Shown here piece after piece: positions 43,495 to 52,213 of a DNA stretch of 64,000 bases. The stretch is from Streptomonospora wellingtoniae. GTDB taxonomy: Bacteria > Actinomycetota > Actinomycetes > Streptosporangiales > Streptosporangiaceae. The notes beneath the pieces are model-generated. The model did no database searches, was not told the origin of the DNA, and saw nothing but the letters and a program-made list of their open reading frames with translations. Numbering within the stretch: the stretch's first letter is position 1; the number at the start of each line of letters is the position of its first letter. The DNA is taken from assembly GCF_031845375.1 (NCBI RefSeq), contig NZ_JAVREK010000009.1, positions 124,001 through 188,000 of the forward strand, written 5' to 3'. The position numbers were made by a program, and so were the translations under genes.

Positions 43495-44402
43495 GCGCTC
43501 TCCTGGCGGGGCCGGGGGGCGAGGTGGGTGTCGGCGAGTGCGACCAGGCCCCGCGCCAGGGGCGCGGGCGCCTCCAGCGGGGTCATGTGGCCGATGCCGT
43601 CGAGTTCGAGCAGGCCGCGGCAGTCGGGCAGCAGGCGGGCCATGCGGCGCGCGTGCCCGAGGGGGGTGAGCCGGTCGGCGGTGCCGGCCACGATCTGCGT
43701 GGGCGCCTCCAGCCGGGCCAGCCCGCGGTCGAGGTCGATGCCGGCCAGGACCCGGCCCCAGCGGGCGCGGGGCGCCGGCGCGACGGCGTGGACCATCTCG
43801 GCGCACACCTCGACCATGTCGGGCGGTGCGTCGGCGGCCATCGTGGCGTAGCGCAGGGCGGCCCGGCTCAGGCGGGTGCGCGGGCCCAGGGGCAGCGGCG
43901 CGGTGAGCATGGCGCGGTGGGCCAGCCTCCCGGCCCGGGGGAAGCGGGCCGCTCCGGGGAAGACCCGCGAGGAGCGGGGCAGGTCGCTGGGGCCGGTGCT
44001 GGCCAGCAGCGCGGCGGCGGCGCGGGCGGCGAAGCGGGGCCGCTCGGCCGCGGCCATCACGGTCATGGCGCCCATGCTGTGGCCGGCGACCACTGCGCGC
44101 TCACCGGGCTCCAGGGCGGCCTCGGTGACGGCCAGCAGGTCGTCGGCCAGGGCCGATGTGCTGTAGCCGCCGGGGCGCGGCACCTGGCTGCGGCCGTGGC
44201 CGCGCTGGTCGTAGCAGACCAGGCGCAGCCGGTCGCCCAGTTCGGCGATGAGGGGGTGCCACAGGCGAATCGAGCAGGCCCAGCCGTGGGCCAGCACGAC
44301 GGGAGGCGCTTGCGGCGGGCCGTGGATCTCGGCGTGCAGGCGGGTGCCGTCGGCCGAGTGCACGGACAGGTGCTGCCGGGGGGCGGGGGCGGGCGTGGGC
44401 AT
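43491..44402 (-). CDS. Alpha/beta-fold hydrolase
   Basis: 303 residues. Oxyanion region 'VVLAHGWACSIRLW', nucleophile elbow GHSMGA (Ser), 'YDQRGHGRS' strand, acid in 'IVAGTADRLTPLGHARRM' and His in 'ELDGIGHMTPLEAP' make a complete catalytic triad of the esterase/lactonase type. ATG 44402. An ATGAC-N4-GTCAT repeat lies 70 bp upstream. It is first in a two-gene operon with the SDR. Substrate unknown. Confidence 0.9.
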   Translation of the reverse strand: MPTPAPAPRQHLSVHSADGTRLHAEIHGPPQAPPVVLAHGWACSIRLWHPLIAELGDRLRLVCYDQRGHGRSQVPRPGGYSTSALADDLLAVTEAALEPGERAVVAGHSMGAMTVMAAAERPRFAARAAAALLASTGPSDLPRSSRVFPGAARFPRAGRLAHRAMLTAPLPLGPRTRLSRAALRYATMAADAPPDMVEVCAEMVHAVAPAPRARWGRVLAGIDLDRGLARLEAPTQIVAGTADRLTPLGHARRMARLLPDCRGLLELDGIGHMTPLEAPAPLARGLVALADTHLAPRPRQESA

Positions 44403-44472
44403 GGTCGGCTGCTCCTTGCGGGCCGTGCGGGCCGTGCGGGCGGGTCCGTCGGATGGAGCCCGAGCCTAGACC

Positions 44473-44486
44473 ATGACAATGGTCAT
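44473..44486. promoter_or_regulatory. Inverted repeat ATGAC-N4-GTCAT upstream of the hydrolase-SDR operon
   Basis: A perfect 5-4-5 dyad in the promoter region of the minus-strand operon, also possibly relevant to the divergent gene at 44678. TetR-type regulators bind such sites, but no regulator gene is adjacent. Confidence 0.45.
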
Positions 44487-44677
44487 TGGAAGGGTTGTGT
44501 CGCGCCGGGCCGCCCGTCCCCGCGGTCCGGAACGGGCGCAGCCCGCCCACGCGGCGCACGCGGCTCCCACCCGCCCCTTCCACCGGCCCGTCCCGCGTGC
44601 CGCCGAGCGCGCGCCGCCCCCGGGCGGGGCGTCTACAATCGGGCCCAGCCAGCGCACGCAACCCGGAAGGCCGCCAC

Positions 44678-45196
44678 GTGCACCAGGACCTCACCCTCGA
44701 GACGATCCTGGCGGGGTTGGCGCTCTACGCCCCCGTCGGCGAGAGCCGGCGCGGCCGCGTCAGCTCCACCACGCTCGACCCCGACGGCCCCGGTCTGCTC
44801 AAGGCGGTGATCGACTTCGGTTCCACCCCCGAGGGCCCCGACACCGGACCCGACCTGGAGATCGCCAGCCGCCGGTTCGGCGGCGGCGACGCCGATCAGC
44901 GCCTGCGGGCCTTCTGCGCCGAGCGCGAGCTGATGGAGCGGCGCTCCCGCGACCCCGCCGGCGCCGCCTCCTTCGCGCTGGGCGAGGACGCCGCCTGGTC
45001 GGCCGCCGTTGTCGCCCTGGACGGGCGCGACCACGCCTTCACCGTGCTGACCAGCGCCCACGCTTGGGTGGGCGCCGGGCTCGACGGCGAGGGCGTGATG
45101 GTGCGGGTGTTCACCCCGCCTCCGGGCCCCGGCCCGGCGGCGCTGCGCCGCATCCGCGGGGCCGGGGAACTGGAGCCGCTGCTCGGGCGCGGCTGA
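44678..45196 (+). CDS. Hypothetical protein, TY-Chap/T3SS-chaperone-like length
   Basis: 172 residues from GTG 44678, 7 nt after GGAAGG. I do not recognise the family. It begins 'HQDLTLETILAGLALYAPVG', has a charged middle 'RELMERRSRDPAGAASFALG' and ends 'ALRRIRGAGELEPLLGRG'. No signal peptide or membrane segment. Composition matches its neighbours. Any function would be speculation; the length comparison is only descriptive. Confidence 0.65.
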   Translation: MHQDLTLETILAGLALYAPVGESRRGRVSSTTLDPDGPGLLKAVIDFGSTPEGPDTGPDLEIASRRFGGGDADQRLRAFCAERELMERRSRDPAGAASFALGEDAAWSAAVVALDGRDHAFTVLTSAHAWVGAGLDGEGVMVRVFTPPPGPGPAALRRIRGAGELEPLLGRG

Positions 45197-45236
45197 GAGC
45201 GGAGCCGCCGCGGCGGGAGCGCCGCCGGCCCGGCGC

Positions 45237-45743
45237 TCAGGGGCACTCCTGCTCGGCGGCCGAGGGCTGGGTGCCCTCCAGCGCGCCCGGGGTCAGCAGC
45301 CGGCGCGGGCCCGGCCCCTGCGCGGCGAGCCGGTCGTGGGGGTTGGACAGCACGCAGCGCTCCAGCGACAGGCAGCCGCAGCCGATGCAGTCGGTCAGGT
45401 CGTCGCGCAGCCGCTCCAGCTGGTTGATGCGCTCCTGCAGCCGGTCGCGCCACAGCTGGGAGAGCCGGGCCCAGTCCTCGCGGGTGGGGGTGCGCGCCTC
45501 GGGCAGGGTGTCCAGGGCCTCGGCGATGTCGGCCAGTGGAATGCCGACCCGCTGGGCGACGCGGACGAAGGCCACCCGCCGCAGCGTGTCGCGGCGGTAG
45601 CGGCGCTGGTTGCCGGCGGTGCGGCGGCTGGTGATCAGCCCCTTGCGCTCGTAGAAGTGCAGCGCCGAGACCGCCACCCCGCTGCGCTGGGCGAGCTGGC
45701 CCACCGTCAGCTCCTTGGCCTTCCACGACGGCCCGACCGCCAT
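45237..45743 (-). CDS. soxR: Redox-sensitive regulator SoxR
   Basis: 168 residues. N-terminal MerR HTH ('QLAQRSGVAVSALHFYERKG'), a long dimerisation helix, and the [2Fe-2S] cluster ligands Cys119, Cys122, Cys124 and Cys130 (CxxCxCx5C). Actinobacterial SoxR senses redox-active metabolites such as quinones and phenazines and turns on export or modification genes. A SoxR-like dyad lies in its own promoter (45766-45779). The C-terminal ~38 residues beyond the cluster are a family-typical disordered tail. Confidence 0.95.
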   Translation of the reverse strand: MAVGPSWKAKELTVGQLAQRSGVAVSALHFYERKGLITSRRTAGNQRRYRRDTLRRVAFVRVAQRVGIPLADIAEALDTLPEARTPTREDWARLSQLWRDRLQERINQLERLRDDLTDCIGCGCLSLERCVLSNPHDRLAAQGPGPRRLLTPGALEGTQPSAAEQECP

Positions 45744-45765
45744 CGCCGGCTCCTTTCCCGCGACT

Positions 45766-45779
45766 TCAACTCTGGTTGA
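45766..45779 (-). promoter_or_regulatory. Candidate SoxR box (TCAAC-N4-GTTGA)
   Basis: A perfect 5-4-5 dyad with symmetric outer positions, 23 bp upstream of the soxR start. SoxR boxes are of the CCTCAA...TTGAGG form, so autoregulation is likely; no other SoxR target is visible here. Confidence 0.6.
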
Positions 45780-46017
45780 GGTTCGAGCCTAGCCGCCCAG
45801 CGGAGCGCGCGGAACCGGCAGGGCACGATCGCAGGGGCGAGTTGGGCCATACCGCTTGCACGCCCGCAGGGGCTGGGTGATATTGGATGGCGAGCCCGGC
45901 GCGGGCCGGCGGGGAGGAAACGGCCAGCGCACAACGGGTTCACGGGGGCGGGCCGGTGCGGACCCGAGAGCGCGCGCCGCGGCCCCCGCATCGGCGAATC
46001 CGGGGGGAGCTTCAACC

Positions 46018-46533
46018 GTGCACCACATGACCGCAGTCCCGAAAGCCGCCTCCCCGCCCCCCTCCTGCACCGCTCCGCCGGAGGCCCCCGAACCCGGCTA
46101 CGCCCTCGCCTTCGCCGGGCAGTCCGCCAGCGTGGGCGCGCTGCGCGACTGGGTCGCCCGGTGCCTGCGCCGCGGCGCCTTCGACTACCCCGCCGACGTC
46201 GTCGACGACCTGCTGGTCTGCGCCAGCGAGCTCGCCACCAACGCGGTGCGCCACTCCCGCTCCGGGCTGCCCGGCGGCACGTTCACCGCCCGGCTGTGGC
46301 AGGACGGCCGCCGGGTGCGCGTGGAGGTCGCCGACCTGGGGCCCCGGCCGGGACGGCCCACCCGCCCGCGCATCGACGCCTCGCTGATGGGCGACGGCGC
46401 CGCCGAGAACGGCCGCGGCCTGGGCTTCGTCGCCGCGCTGTGCGAGGGCGAGTGCGGTGCCACCGCCCCGCCCGACCCGCGCGGCCACACGGTCTGGTTC
46501 GAGCTGGCGGCCGCGGCGGCCGAACCCCGTTGA
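46018..46533 (+). CDS. Anti-sigma-like ATP-binding protein (HATPase_c, RsbW type)
   Basis: 171 residues from GTG 46018, behind GGGGGGAG (ATG 46027 also possible). The GHKL fold shows the N-box 'CASELATNAVRHSRSG', 'VEVADLGPRPG' (G1-like) and 'ENGRGLGFVAALCE' (G2). Such single-domain kinases sequester sigma factors or regulate them through anti-anti-sigma phosphorylation. No sigma or anti-anti-sigma gene is adjacent. Its last codons and TGA stop (46531-46533) lie within the palindromic repeat copy 2, an odd arrangement. Confidence 0.87.
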   Translation: MHHMTAVPKAASPPPSCTAPPEAPEPGYALAFAGQSASVGALRDWVARCLRRGAFDYPADVVDDLLVCASELATNAVRHSRSGLPGGTFTARLWQDGRRVRVEVADLGPRPGRPTRPRIDASLMGDGAAENGRGLGFVAALCEGECGATAPPDPRGHTVWFELAAAAAEPR

Positions 46534-46591
46534 TCTTGTAGCCATCGTCACTGGAAAACGCTTTCCTTTACGATGGCTACAAGATCGACGG
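46520..46591. repeat. Dispersed palindromic element, copy 2
   Basis: Arms 46532-46548 and 46570-46586. Relative to copy 1, one T is C in the left arm and the facing A is G in the right arm, so pairing is kept. Inner GGAAA/TTTCC pairing closes the loop acgc. The left flank (CCGAACCCCG) supplies the last codons and stop of the preceding gene. Confidence 0.9.
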
Positions 46592-46727
46592 TGCTGAGCC
46601 GCTCACACCGCCGCGCCCGGGCGCCGGACCGCGCCGACACGGTGGGCGAAGAGCGGGCCGGTGCGGCCGGCGCAGGCTAGCGTCGAGCCGAGGCAGCAGA
46701 CATCCGGCGCACAGATGGGAGCGGGCC

Positions 46728-47192
46728 GTGATCACCAGACTGGGTGTGGCGAGCGTGTTCGTGTTCGACTACGACGAGGCCAAGCGCTTCTTCCTGGACA
46801 AGCTCGGGTTCGAGCAGCGCTTCGACCTGAGGATGGACGACGGGATGCGGTGGCTGACGGTGGGCCCGCCGGCCGATCCCGGCTTCCAGCTGAGCCTGCA
46901 CGTGCCCGGGCCCCCGATGCAGGACGAGCAGACCGCCCGCACGATCCGCGAGCTGGTGGCCGCGGGCGCGCTGAGCGCGGGGGCCTGGACCACCGACGAC
47001 TGCCGCGCCACCTACGCCGCCTACCGCGCGCGGGGCGTGGAGTTCCTGCAGGAGCCGCGCGAGGTGCCCTACGGCGTCGAGGCCGTCTTCCGCGACCCGT
47101 TCGGCAACTGGTACAGCCTCAACGAGCTCAACGAGGCGGCCTTGGACCCCGAGGCGATGGGCGAGCGCTTCGGCCCCGGCGACGCCGGCTGA
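46728..47192 (+). CDS. VOC-family protein (extradiol-dioxygenase fold)
   Basis: 154 residues from GTG 46728, behind GGGAGCGG. 'LGVASVFVFDYDEAKRFFLD' region, 'FQLSLHVPGP' and 'VEFLQEPREVPYGVEAVFRD' followed by 'PFGNWYSLNELN' are the two VOC halves. The C-terminal 'PFGN' loop is typical of bleomycin-resistance/glyoxalase-like proteins. Metal ligands cannot be fully assigned. It is alone and convergent with the catalase gene. Confidence 0.88.
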   Translation: MITRLGVASVFVFDYDEAKRFFLDKLGFEQRFDLRMDDGMRWLTVGPPADPGFQLSLHVPGPPMQDEQTARTIRELVAAGALSAGAWTTDDCRATYAAYRARGVEFLQEPREVPYGVEAVFRDPFGNWYSLNELNEAALDPEAMGERFGPGDAG

Positions 47193-47240
47193 CCGTCCGG
47201 CCGCCCGCATGTGCTCGGCGAGCGGCGCGCACGCGCAACC

Positions 47241-49355
47241 TCAGGCCGGCACGCGGGCGGTGTCGCGGTCCCAGACCCGATGTCCGGCCAGAACCGCGGC
47301 GAAGGCGCTGTAGAACTCCTCGGGGTCGCCGCCGCGATGGGTGACGACCCCCTGGTCGACCACCGCCGCGGCGTCGCCGTCGGCGGCCAGGCGCAGCCGC
47401 GGCAGCGGCGCGGCCTCCAGCACGCCCACACCCTCGTGCAGGCCCGCAACCGGCTTGGCGTGCTTGAAGGCCTCGGCGACGTAGTGCAGCGCCAGCCCGT
47501 CCTCGGCGAGGGCGGCCGCGCACCGGGCGCCGCCGACCACCACCACCGCGTCGTAGAGGACCGAGGACATGGTGTGCATGGCCCGGTCCACGGCGAGGAG
47601 GGCGCCGTCGGCGCCGGCGACGCTGCCGTCGTCGGGCGCCAGCACCTCCACCGCCGCGCCGCGCTCGGCCATGGCCTCGCGGAAGCGGGTCACCGCCGCG
47701 GCGTCGGCGCCCTCCTCGGCCAGGACCGCGATCCGGCGCGAGTAGACGGTGTCGGTGGGCGCGTCGGCCTGGCTGAGCGCCGGCGAGGAGCGGCCGTGGT
47801 TGGCGACCGCCTCGGCCTCGGGCGGGTCGACGCCCACGCCGACGGCGACCGCGCGGGCCAGGGTGTGGTCGATGCGGTTGAGGTGGGCGACCACGCGCTC
47901 GCGCACCGCCGTGGTCTCGCACTTGCCCAGCTCGAATCGGAAGGCCGAGGTGAGGTGGTCGCGCTCCCAGCCGGCGAGGCTGTTGAGGAACAGCGTCGCC
48001 TGGCTGTAGTGGTCGGCGAAGCTCTCGCTGCGCTTGCGGATCTTGTCGCCGTCCACGCGCTCCTGGTAGTGGGTGTAGGGCGCCTCACCCAGGTAGGGGC
48101 AGCCGCCTCCCAGCGAGTTCGGGTAGTAGCTGGTGCGGCCGCGGTGGAGGGTGTGCTGGCTGAACCCGTCGCGCTGGTTGTTGCTGACCTCGGCCACGGG
48201 CCGGTTGACCGGCAGCTGCTGGAAGTTGGGCCCGCCCAGCCGGATCAGCTGGGTGTCGAGGTAGGAGAAGTTGCGGGCCTGCAGCAGCGGGTCGTTGGTG
48301 AAGTCGATGCCGGGCACCACGTTGGCCGTGTGGAAGGCGATCTGCTCGGTTTCGGCGAAGAAGTTGTCCGGGTTGCGGTTGAGCACCATCTTGCCGACCG
48401 GTGTGACCGGAACAAGCTCCTCGGGAATGATCTTGGTGGGGTCGAGCAGGTCGAAGTCGAAGGCGTGCTCCCGCGACTCCGGCACCAGCTGCATCCCCAG
48501 CTCGTACTCGGGGTACTGGCCGGAGGCGATGGCCTCCCACAGGTCGCGCCGGTTGAAGTCGGGGTCCTTGCCGCCGATCTTCTGGGTCTCGTCCCAGACC
48601 AGGGAGTGCGTGCCCAGTAGCGGCTTCCAGTGGAACTTGACGAAGGTGCCCTCGCCGCGCTCGTTGACCAGGCGGAAGGTGTGCACCCCGAAGCCCTGCA
48701 TCATGCGGTAGCTGCGCGGGAGGGCGCGGTCGCTCATCAGCCACATCATCATGTGCAGCGTCTCGGGCTGCAGTCCGACGAAGTCCCACAGGGTGTCGTG
48801 GGCCGACTGAGCCTGGGGGATCTCGTTGTGGGGCTCGGGCTTGACGGCGTGCACGAAGTCGGGGAACTTGATCCCGTCCTGGATGAAGAACACCGGCATG
48901 TTGTTGCCGACCAGGTCGTAGTTGCCCTCGCGGGTGTAGAACTTGGTGGCGAACCCGCGGACGTCGCGCACGGTGTCGGCCGATCCGCGCGAGCCGGCCA
49001 CGGTGGAGAAGCGCACGAACACCGGTGTGCGCAGGCCGGGGTCGGTCAGGAAGTCGGCGCGGGTGTGGCGCGCCATCGACTCGTAGACCTGGAAGTGGCC
49101 GTAGGCGCCGGCTCCGCGGGCGTGCACGACCCGCTCGGGGATGCGCTCGTGGTCGAAGTGGGTGATCTTCTCGCGGAAGTGGAAGTCCTCCATCAGCGTG
49201 GGGCCGCGCTCCCCGGCGCTGAGGGAGTTGTCGGTGTCGTCGACGGCGACCCCGGTGTCGGTGGTCAGCGCATTGTCGGAGTGGTCGCGGACCCCGTCGA
49301 GCTGGGCGTCCTTCTGGTCGCCCGCGGGTGCTCGGTCACGGGAGGGATCGGACAT
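47241..49355 (-). CDS. katE: Large-subunit catalase (HPII/KatE type) with C-terminal amidotransferase-like domain
   Basis: 704 residues from ATG 49355, behind GAAGGGG. The catalase core runs to about 530 with the active His in 'IPERVVHARGAGAYGHF', Asn in 'YDLVGNNMPVFF' and the proximal haem Tyr in 'RNFSYLDTQLIRLGG'. Residues about 545-700 form the DJ-1/PfpI-like domain of clade II catalases ('RRIAVLAEEGADAAAVTRFR' and 'VVVVGGARCAAAL'). It decomposes hydrogen peroxide in stationary-phase or oxidative stress. Start is chosen at the 'MSDPSRDR' Met; upstream in-frame codons are shadows. Confidence 0.96.
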   Translation of the reverse strand: MSDPSRDRAPAGDQKDAQLDGVRDHSDNALTTDTGVAVDDTDNSLSAGERGPTLMEDFHFREKITHFDHERIPERVVHARGAGAYGHFQVYESMARHTRADFLTDPGLRTPVFVRFSTVAGSRGSADTVRDVRGFATKFYTREGNYDLVGNNMPVFFIQDGIKFPDFVHAVKPEPHNEIPQAQSAHDTLWDFVGLQPETLHMMMWLMSDRALPRSYRMMQGFGVHTFRLVNERGEGTFVKFHWKPLLGTHSLVWDETQKIGGKDPDFNRRDLWEAIASGQYPEYELGMQLVPESREHAFDFDLLDPTKIIPEELVPVTPVGKMVLNRNPDNFFAETEQIAFHTANVVPGIDFTNDPLLQARNFSYLDTQLIRLGGPNFQQLPVNRPVAEVSNNQRDGFSQHTLHRGRTSYYPNSLGGGCPYLGEAPYTHYQERVDGDKIRKRSESFADHYSQATLFLNSLAGWERDHLTSAFRFELGKCETTAVRERVVAHLNRIDHTLARAVAVGVGVDPPEAEAVANHGRSSPALSQADAPTDTVYSRRIAVLAEEGADAAAVTRFREAMAERGAAVEVLAPDDGSVAGADGALLAVDRAMHTMSSVLYDAVVVVGGARCAAALAEDGLALHYVAEAFKHAKPVAGLHEGVGVLEAAPLPRLRLAADGDAAAVVDQGVVTHRGGDPEEFYSAFAAVLAGHRVWDRDTARVPA

Positions 49356-49625
49356 GGCGGTGCCCCTTCGCTGCTGCGGTCCCTGGACGTGCCGGGCCGG
49401 GTCTTGCGGACGGCCCGGGGCATGCGCGTCTGCGGCGACCGCTGACCGCACAGGCGGGGTGCAAACCCGCCCTGTGGCATCGGGCACCCGGGGCCGGGGT
49501 GGCCCGGGGGCGCCTTCGGGGTAGGGGAGGCGTGTGCATGCCCCGCCCGGGCCGCTTCCCGCCGCGGCGGCCGCGGCCCGGGACCGGGGATCGGGGGACC
49601 CGACAGAGAGAGGAGGGGTCCAGCG

Positions 49626-49811
49626 ATGGCTTCCTACGGCCTGGTGCGGACCCGCAACAATGTCATCGCCGGGGTCTGCGGAGGTCTGGCGCGCCGGTTC
49701 GGCATGTCGCCGTTCCTGGTGCGGCTGCTGTTCGTGATCTCGTGTTTGCTGCCCGGCCCCCAGGTGGTGCTCTACCTGGCACTGTGGATCGTGATTCCCA
49801 AGGAGTCCTGA
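49626..49811 (+). CDS. PspC-domain membrane protein (small)
   Basis: 61 residues behind GAGAGGAGGGG. 'NNVIAGVCGGLARRFGMSPF' then 'VRLLFVISCLLPGPQVVLYL' and 'ALWIVIPKE' are the complete PspC domain, two short membrane segments. Such small PspC proteins are linked to envelope stress. It stands alone. Confidence 0.93.
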   Translation: MASYGLVRTRNNVIAGVCGGLARRFGMSPFLVRLLFVISCLLPGPQVVLYLALWIVIPKES

Positions 49812-49874
49812 GCCGGCCCGGCCCGGCCGCGCCCCCGCGGGCGCCGCCGGGCCGGCGGGCTAGGATGGGCGGTC

Positions 49875-50813
49875 GTGTATCCGGCCGCCGAACCCCGCGC
49901 GCACGGGATGCTGGATGTGGGCGAGGGCAACCTTCTCTACTGGGAGGCCTGCGGCGACGCCGGCGCCGCGCCCGCGCTGGTGCTGCACGGCGGCCCCGGT
50001 TCGGGGTGCACGCCCCGCCAGCGCCGCATGTTCGACCCCCGGCGCCACCGCGTCGTGCTGTTCGATCAGCGCAACTGCGGGCGCAGCCGCCCCCATGCCG
50101 CCGATCCCTGCACCGACCTGAGCGCCAACACCACCGGCCGCCTCGTCGCCGACATCGAGCGCCTGCGCGCCCACCTGGGCATCGACCGGTGGCTGGTCTA
50201 CGGCGCCTCCTGGGGGTCGACGCTGGCGCTGGCCTATGCCCAGGCCCATCCCCGAGCCGTGCGCCGGCTGGTGCTGTGCGGGGTGACCATGACCCGCCGC
50301 CGCGAGATCGAGTGGCTGTTCGGCGGCGTGCGCCGGTTTCTGCCCGAGGCCTGGGAGCGCTTCCGCGGCGCCGTGCCCGAGGCGGCCGGGGACCGCGGCG
50401 TGGTGGCCGCCTACGCCGCGCGGATGGAAGACCCGGACGCGGCGGTGCGCGAGGCGGCCGTGCGCGCGTGGACCGGTTGGGAGGACGCGGTGGTCGCCCA
50501 CGAGGAGCGGGGCGATCCCCGCGCCTACAGCGGCCGGCCCGACCGCGACCGGGCGGCGTTCGTGCGGATCTGCACCCGCTACTTCGCCAACGCCGCCTGG
50601 CTGGAGGAGGACGCCCTGCTGGAGGGCGCCCCACGGCTGGCCGGCATCCCCGGAGTGCTGGTCCACGGCCGCCTGGACCTGGGCTCGCCGCTGGAGAACG
50701 CCTGGCAGCTGCGGCGCGCCTGGCCCGATGCGCGCCTGGTGGTGGTCGACGACGCGGGCCACACCGGCAGCGCCGCCATGCGCAGGCAGGTGCTGGCCGC
50801 CCTGAACGGCTGA
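49875..50813 (+). CDS. pip: Prolyl aminopeptidase
   Basis: 312 residues from GTG 49875. 'VLHGGPGSGCTPRQRRMFD' gives the oxyanion loop, 'VLFDQRNCGRSRPHA' the family signature, GASWGS the nucleophile elbow with Ser112, and 'VHGRLDLGSPLENAWQL' and 'VDDAGHTG' the acid and His. It releases N-terminal proline from peptides in the cytoplasm. Length matches the short (about 315 aa) form. A palindromic element lies 216 bp downstream. Confidence 0.93.
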   Translation: MYPAAEPRAHGMLDVGEGNLLYWEACGDAGAAPALVLHGGPGSGCTPRQRRMFDPRRHRVVLFDQRNCGRSRPHAADPCTDLSANTTGRLVADIERLRAHLGIDRWLVYGASWGSTLALAYAQAHPRAVRRLVLCGVTMTRRREIEWLFGGVRRFLPEAWERFRGAVPEAAGDRGVVAAYAARMEDPDAAVREAAVRAWTGWEDAVVAHEERGDPRAYSGRPDRDRAAFVRICTRYFANAAWLEEDALLEGAPRLAGIPGVLVHGRLDLGSPLENAWQLRRAWPDARLVVVDDAGHTGSAAMRRQVLAALNG

Positions 50814-51029
50814 GGCCCCGGTGCGGGTGAGGGGCTCAGTAGACGCTGGAGACCATCCGGCACACGGCATCGGCCGGGTACCGCTCACCGGGTCCGTGCG
50901 GGCGCGCACGCACAGCCGCCACGCCGCGGGGGCGGGCCGGCGAGGACGGCTCCCCGTGTCGGTGTGGGCGCCCGACTCCGGCGAGAAGCAGCGCTGGCGG
51001 ATCACCGACATCGATTCCTGAGACAGGGG

Positions 51030-51105
51030 CCGAACCCCGATGATCTTGTAGCTATCGCAAACGGAAATCGTTTTCCTTCACGATAGCTACAAGATCGACG
51101 GGGTT
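51030..51105. repeat. Dispersed palindromic element, copy 3 (longest stem)
   Basis: Arms 51042-51057 and 51081-51096 with outer AACCCCG/CGGGGTT (51033-51039 and 51099-51105), making a 73-bp near-perfect palindrome. Inner GGAAA/TTTCC encloses loop tcgt. It lies in a 355-bp gap (50814-51168) that has no other supported gene; a 66-codon frame at 50821-51021 shows no family. Confidence 0.9.
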
Positions 51106-51168
51106 GCGCCACTGACGAGCGGGCCGCGATCCGGATCCGGCTGCGCGACCTCGTTCACGACGCCGACC

Positions 51169-52113
51169 CTAGTCGCCGACGGTGATCACGATCTTGCCGC
51201 GCAGGTGGCCCTCTTCGCTGAGCCGCTGGGCCCGGGCGGTCTCCTCCAGCGGGAAGGTGTGCTCGACGGGCAGGTGCAGCCGCCCCTGCTCGATCAGCGG
51301 CAGCACCTCGGCGAAGACCTCGTCCAGCGGTGCGCTGTCGTGGCCGCCGCCGGAGAAGCGCACGCCGTGCTCGGCCGCCGCGGGATCGGCGATCGTGACC
51401 ACCCGGTCGGCGGATCCGGCCAGCTCCACCGAGACGGCGAGCACGCCGCGCCCTGAGGCGTCCACGACCGCGTCGACGCCGTTCGGGGCCGCCGCGCGCA
51501 GCCGTTCCTCCAGCCCGGTGCCGTAGGTGACGGGCTCGACGCCCAGCTCGCGCAGGAAGGCGTGGTGGCGCGTGCTGGCGGTGCCCAGGACCGCCGCGCC
51601 GCGGGCCCGCGCCAGCTGCGCGGCGATCAGGCCCACGCCGCCGGCGACGGCGTGGACGAGCACGGTCGAGCCGGGGCCGTCGTCGGGGCCGATGCCCACC
51701 AGGCCCAGAGTGCGGTAGGCGGCTTCGGCGGGCGCCGGAAGCCCGGCGGCCAGCTCGAACGACAGCCAGTCGGGCTTGGCCGCGAGCGCGTCGGCGGGTG
51801 CCAGGGCGCGGGTGGCGGCGGCGCCGCCGCGGGCCTGGCCGAACACGTGCTGCCCCGGGCTCCAGGCGGTGACGCCGGGTCCGGCGGCCTCGACGGTGCC
51901 GGCCAGGTCCAGACCGGTGCCCTGGGGGCGCTGCGGGGGCTGGTCGGGGTCGGCGGAGAAGGCGCCGCTGCGGATCTTCCAGTCGATGGGGTTGACTCCG
52001 GCGGCGCGGACCCGCACCCGCACCTGCCCGGGGCCCGGTTCGGGGTCGGCGACCTCGTCGAGGGTGAGGACGTCGGGGCCGCCGTAGCGGGCGTAGCGGA
52101 CGGCGCGGGCCAT
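51169..52113 (-). CDS. Quinone-oxidoreductase-like NADPH-dependent MDR protein
   Basis: 314 residues from ATG 52113, behind GGAGGAAACC. 'YGGPDVLTLDEVADPEPGPG' begins the GroES-like domain; 'GVNPIDWKIRSGAFS' and 'LDLAGTVEAAGPGV' follow; the cofactor motif 'VLVHAVAGGVGLIAAQLAR' marks NADPH binding. No zinc ligands are seen, as in zeta-crystallin-type reductases of quinones and enones. A CCACA-N7-TGTGG repeat (52157-52173) lies 44 bp upstream and may be an operator. It is co-directional with the WYL regulator. Confidence 0.9.
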   Translation of the reverse strand: MARAVRYARYGGPDVLTLDEVADPEPGPGQVRVRVRAAGVNPIDWKIRSGAFSADPDQPPQRPQGTGLDLAGTVEAAGPGVTAWSPGQHVFGQARGGAAATRALAPADALAAKPDWLSFELAAGLPAPAEAAYRTLGLVGIGPDDGPGSTVLVHAVAGGVGLIAAQLARARGAAVLGTASTRHHAFLRELGVEPVTYGTGLEERLRAAAPNGVDAVVDASGRGVLAVSVELAGSADRVVTIADPAAAEHGVRFSGGGHDSAPLDEVFAEVLPLIEQGRLHLPVEHTFPLEETARAQRLSEEGHLRGKIVITVGD

Positions 52114-52213
52114 GGTTTCCTCCTGCTGCTCCTGAGCCTCGTGGTACCCGGTGGTGCCACACGGCCACTGTGGGGCCTGCACCGGGCGTGAGGTCAAGCG
52201 GCCGCCTCGCCGA

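Noticed and set aside
50821..51021. 66-codon frame on the + strand and a minus-strand frame ending in 'MVSSVY'
   Set aside because: No start, ribosome site or family; likely chance.
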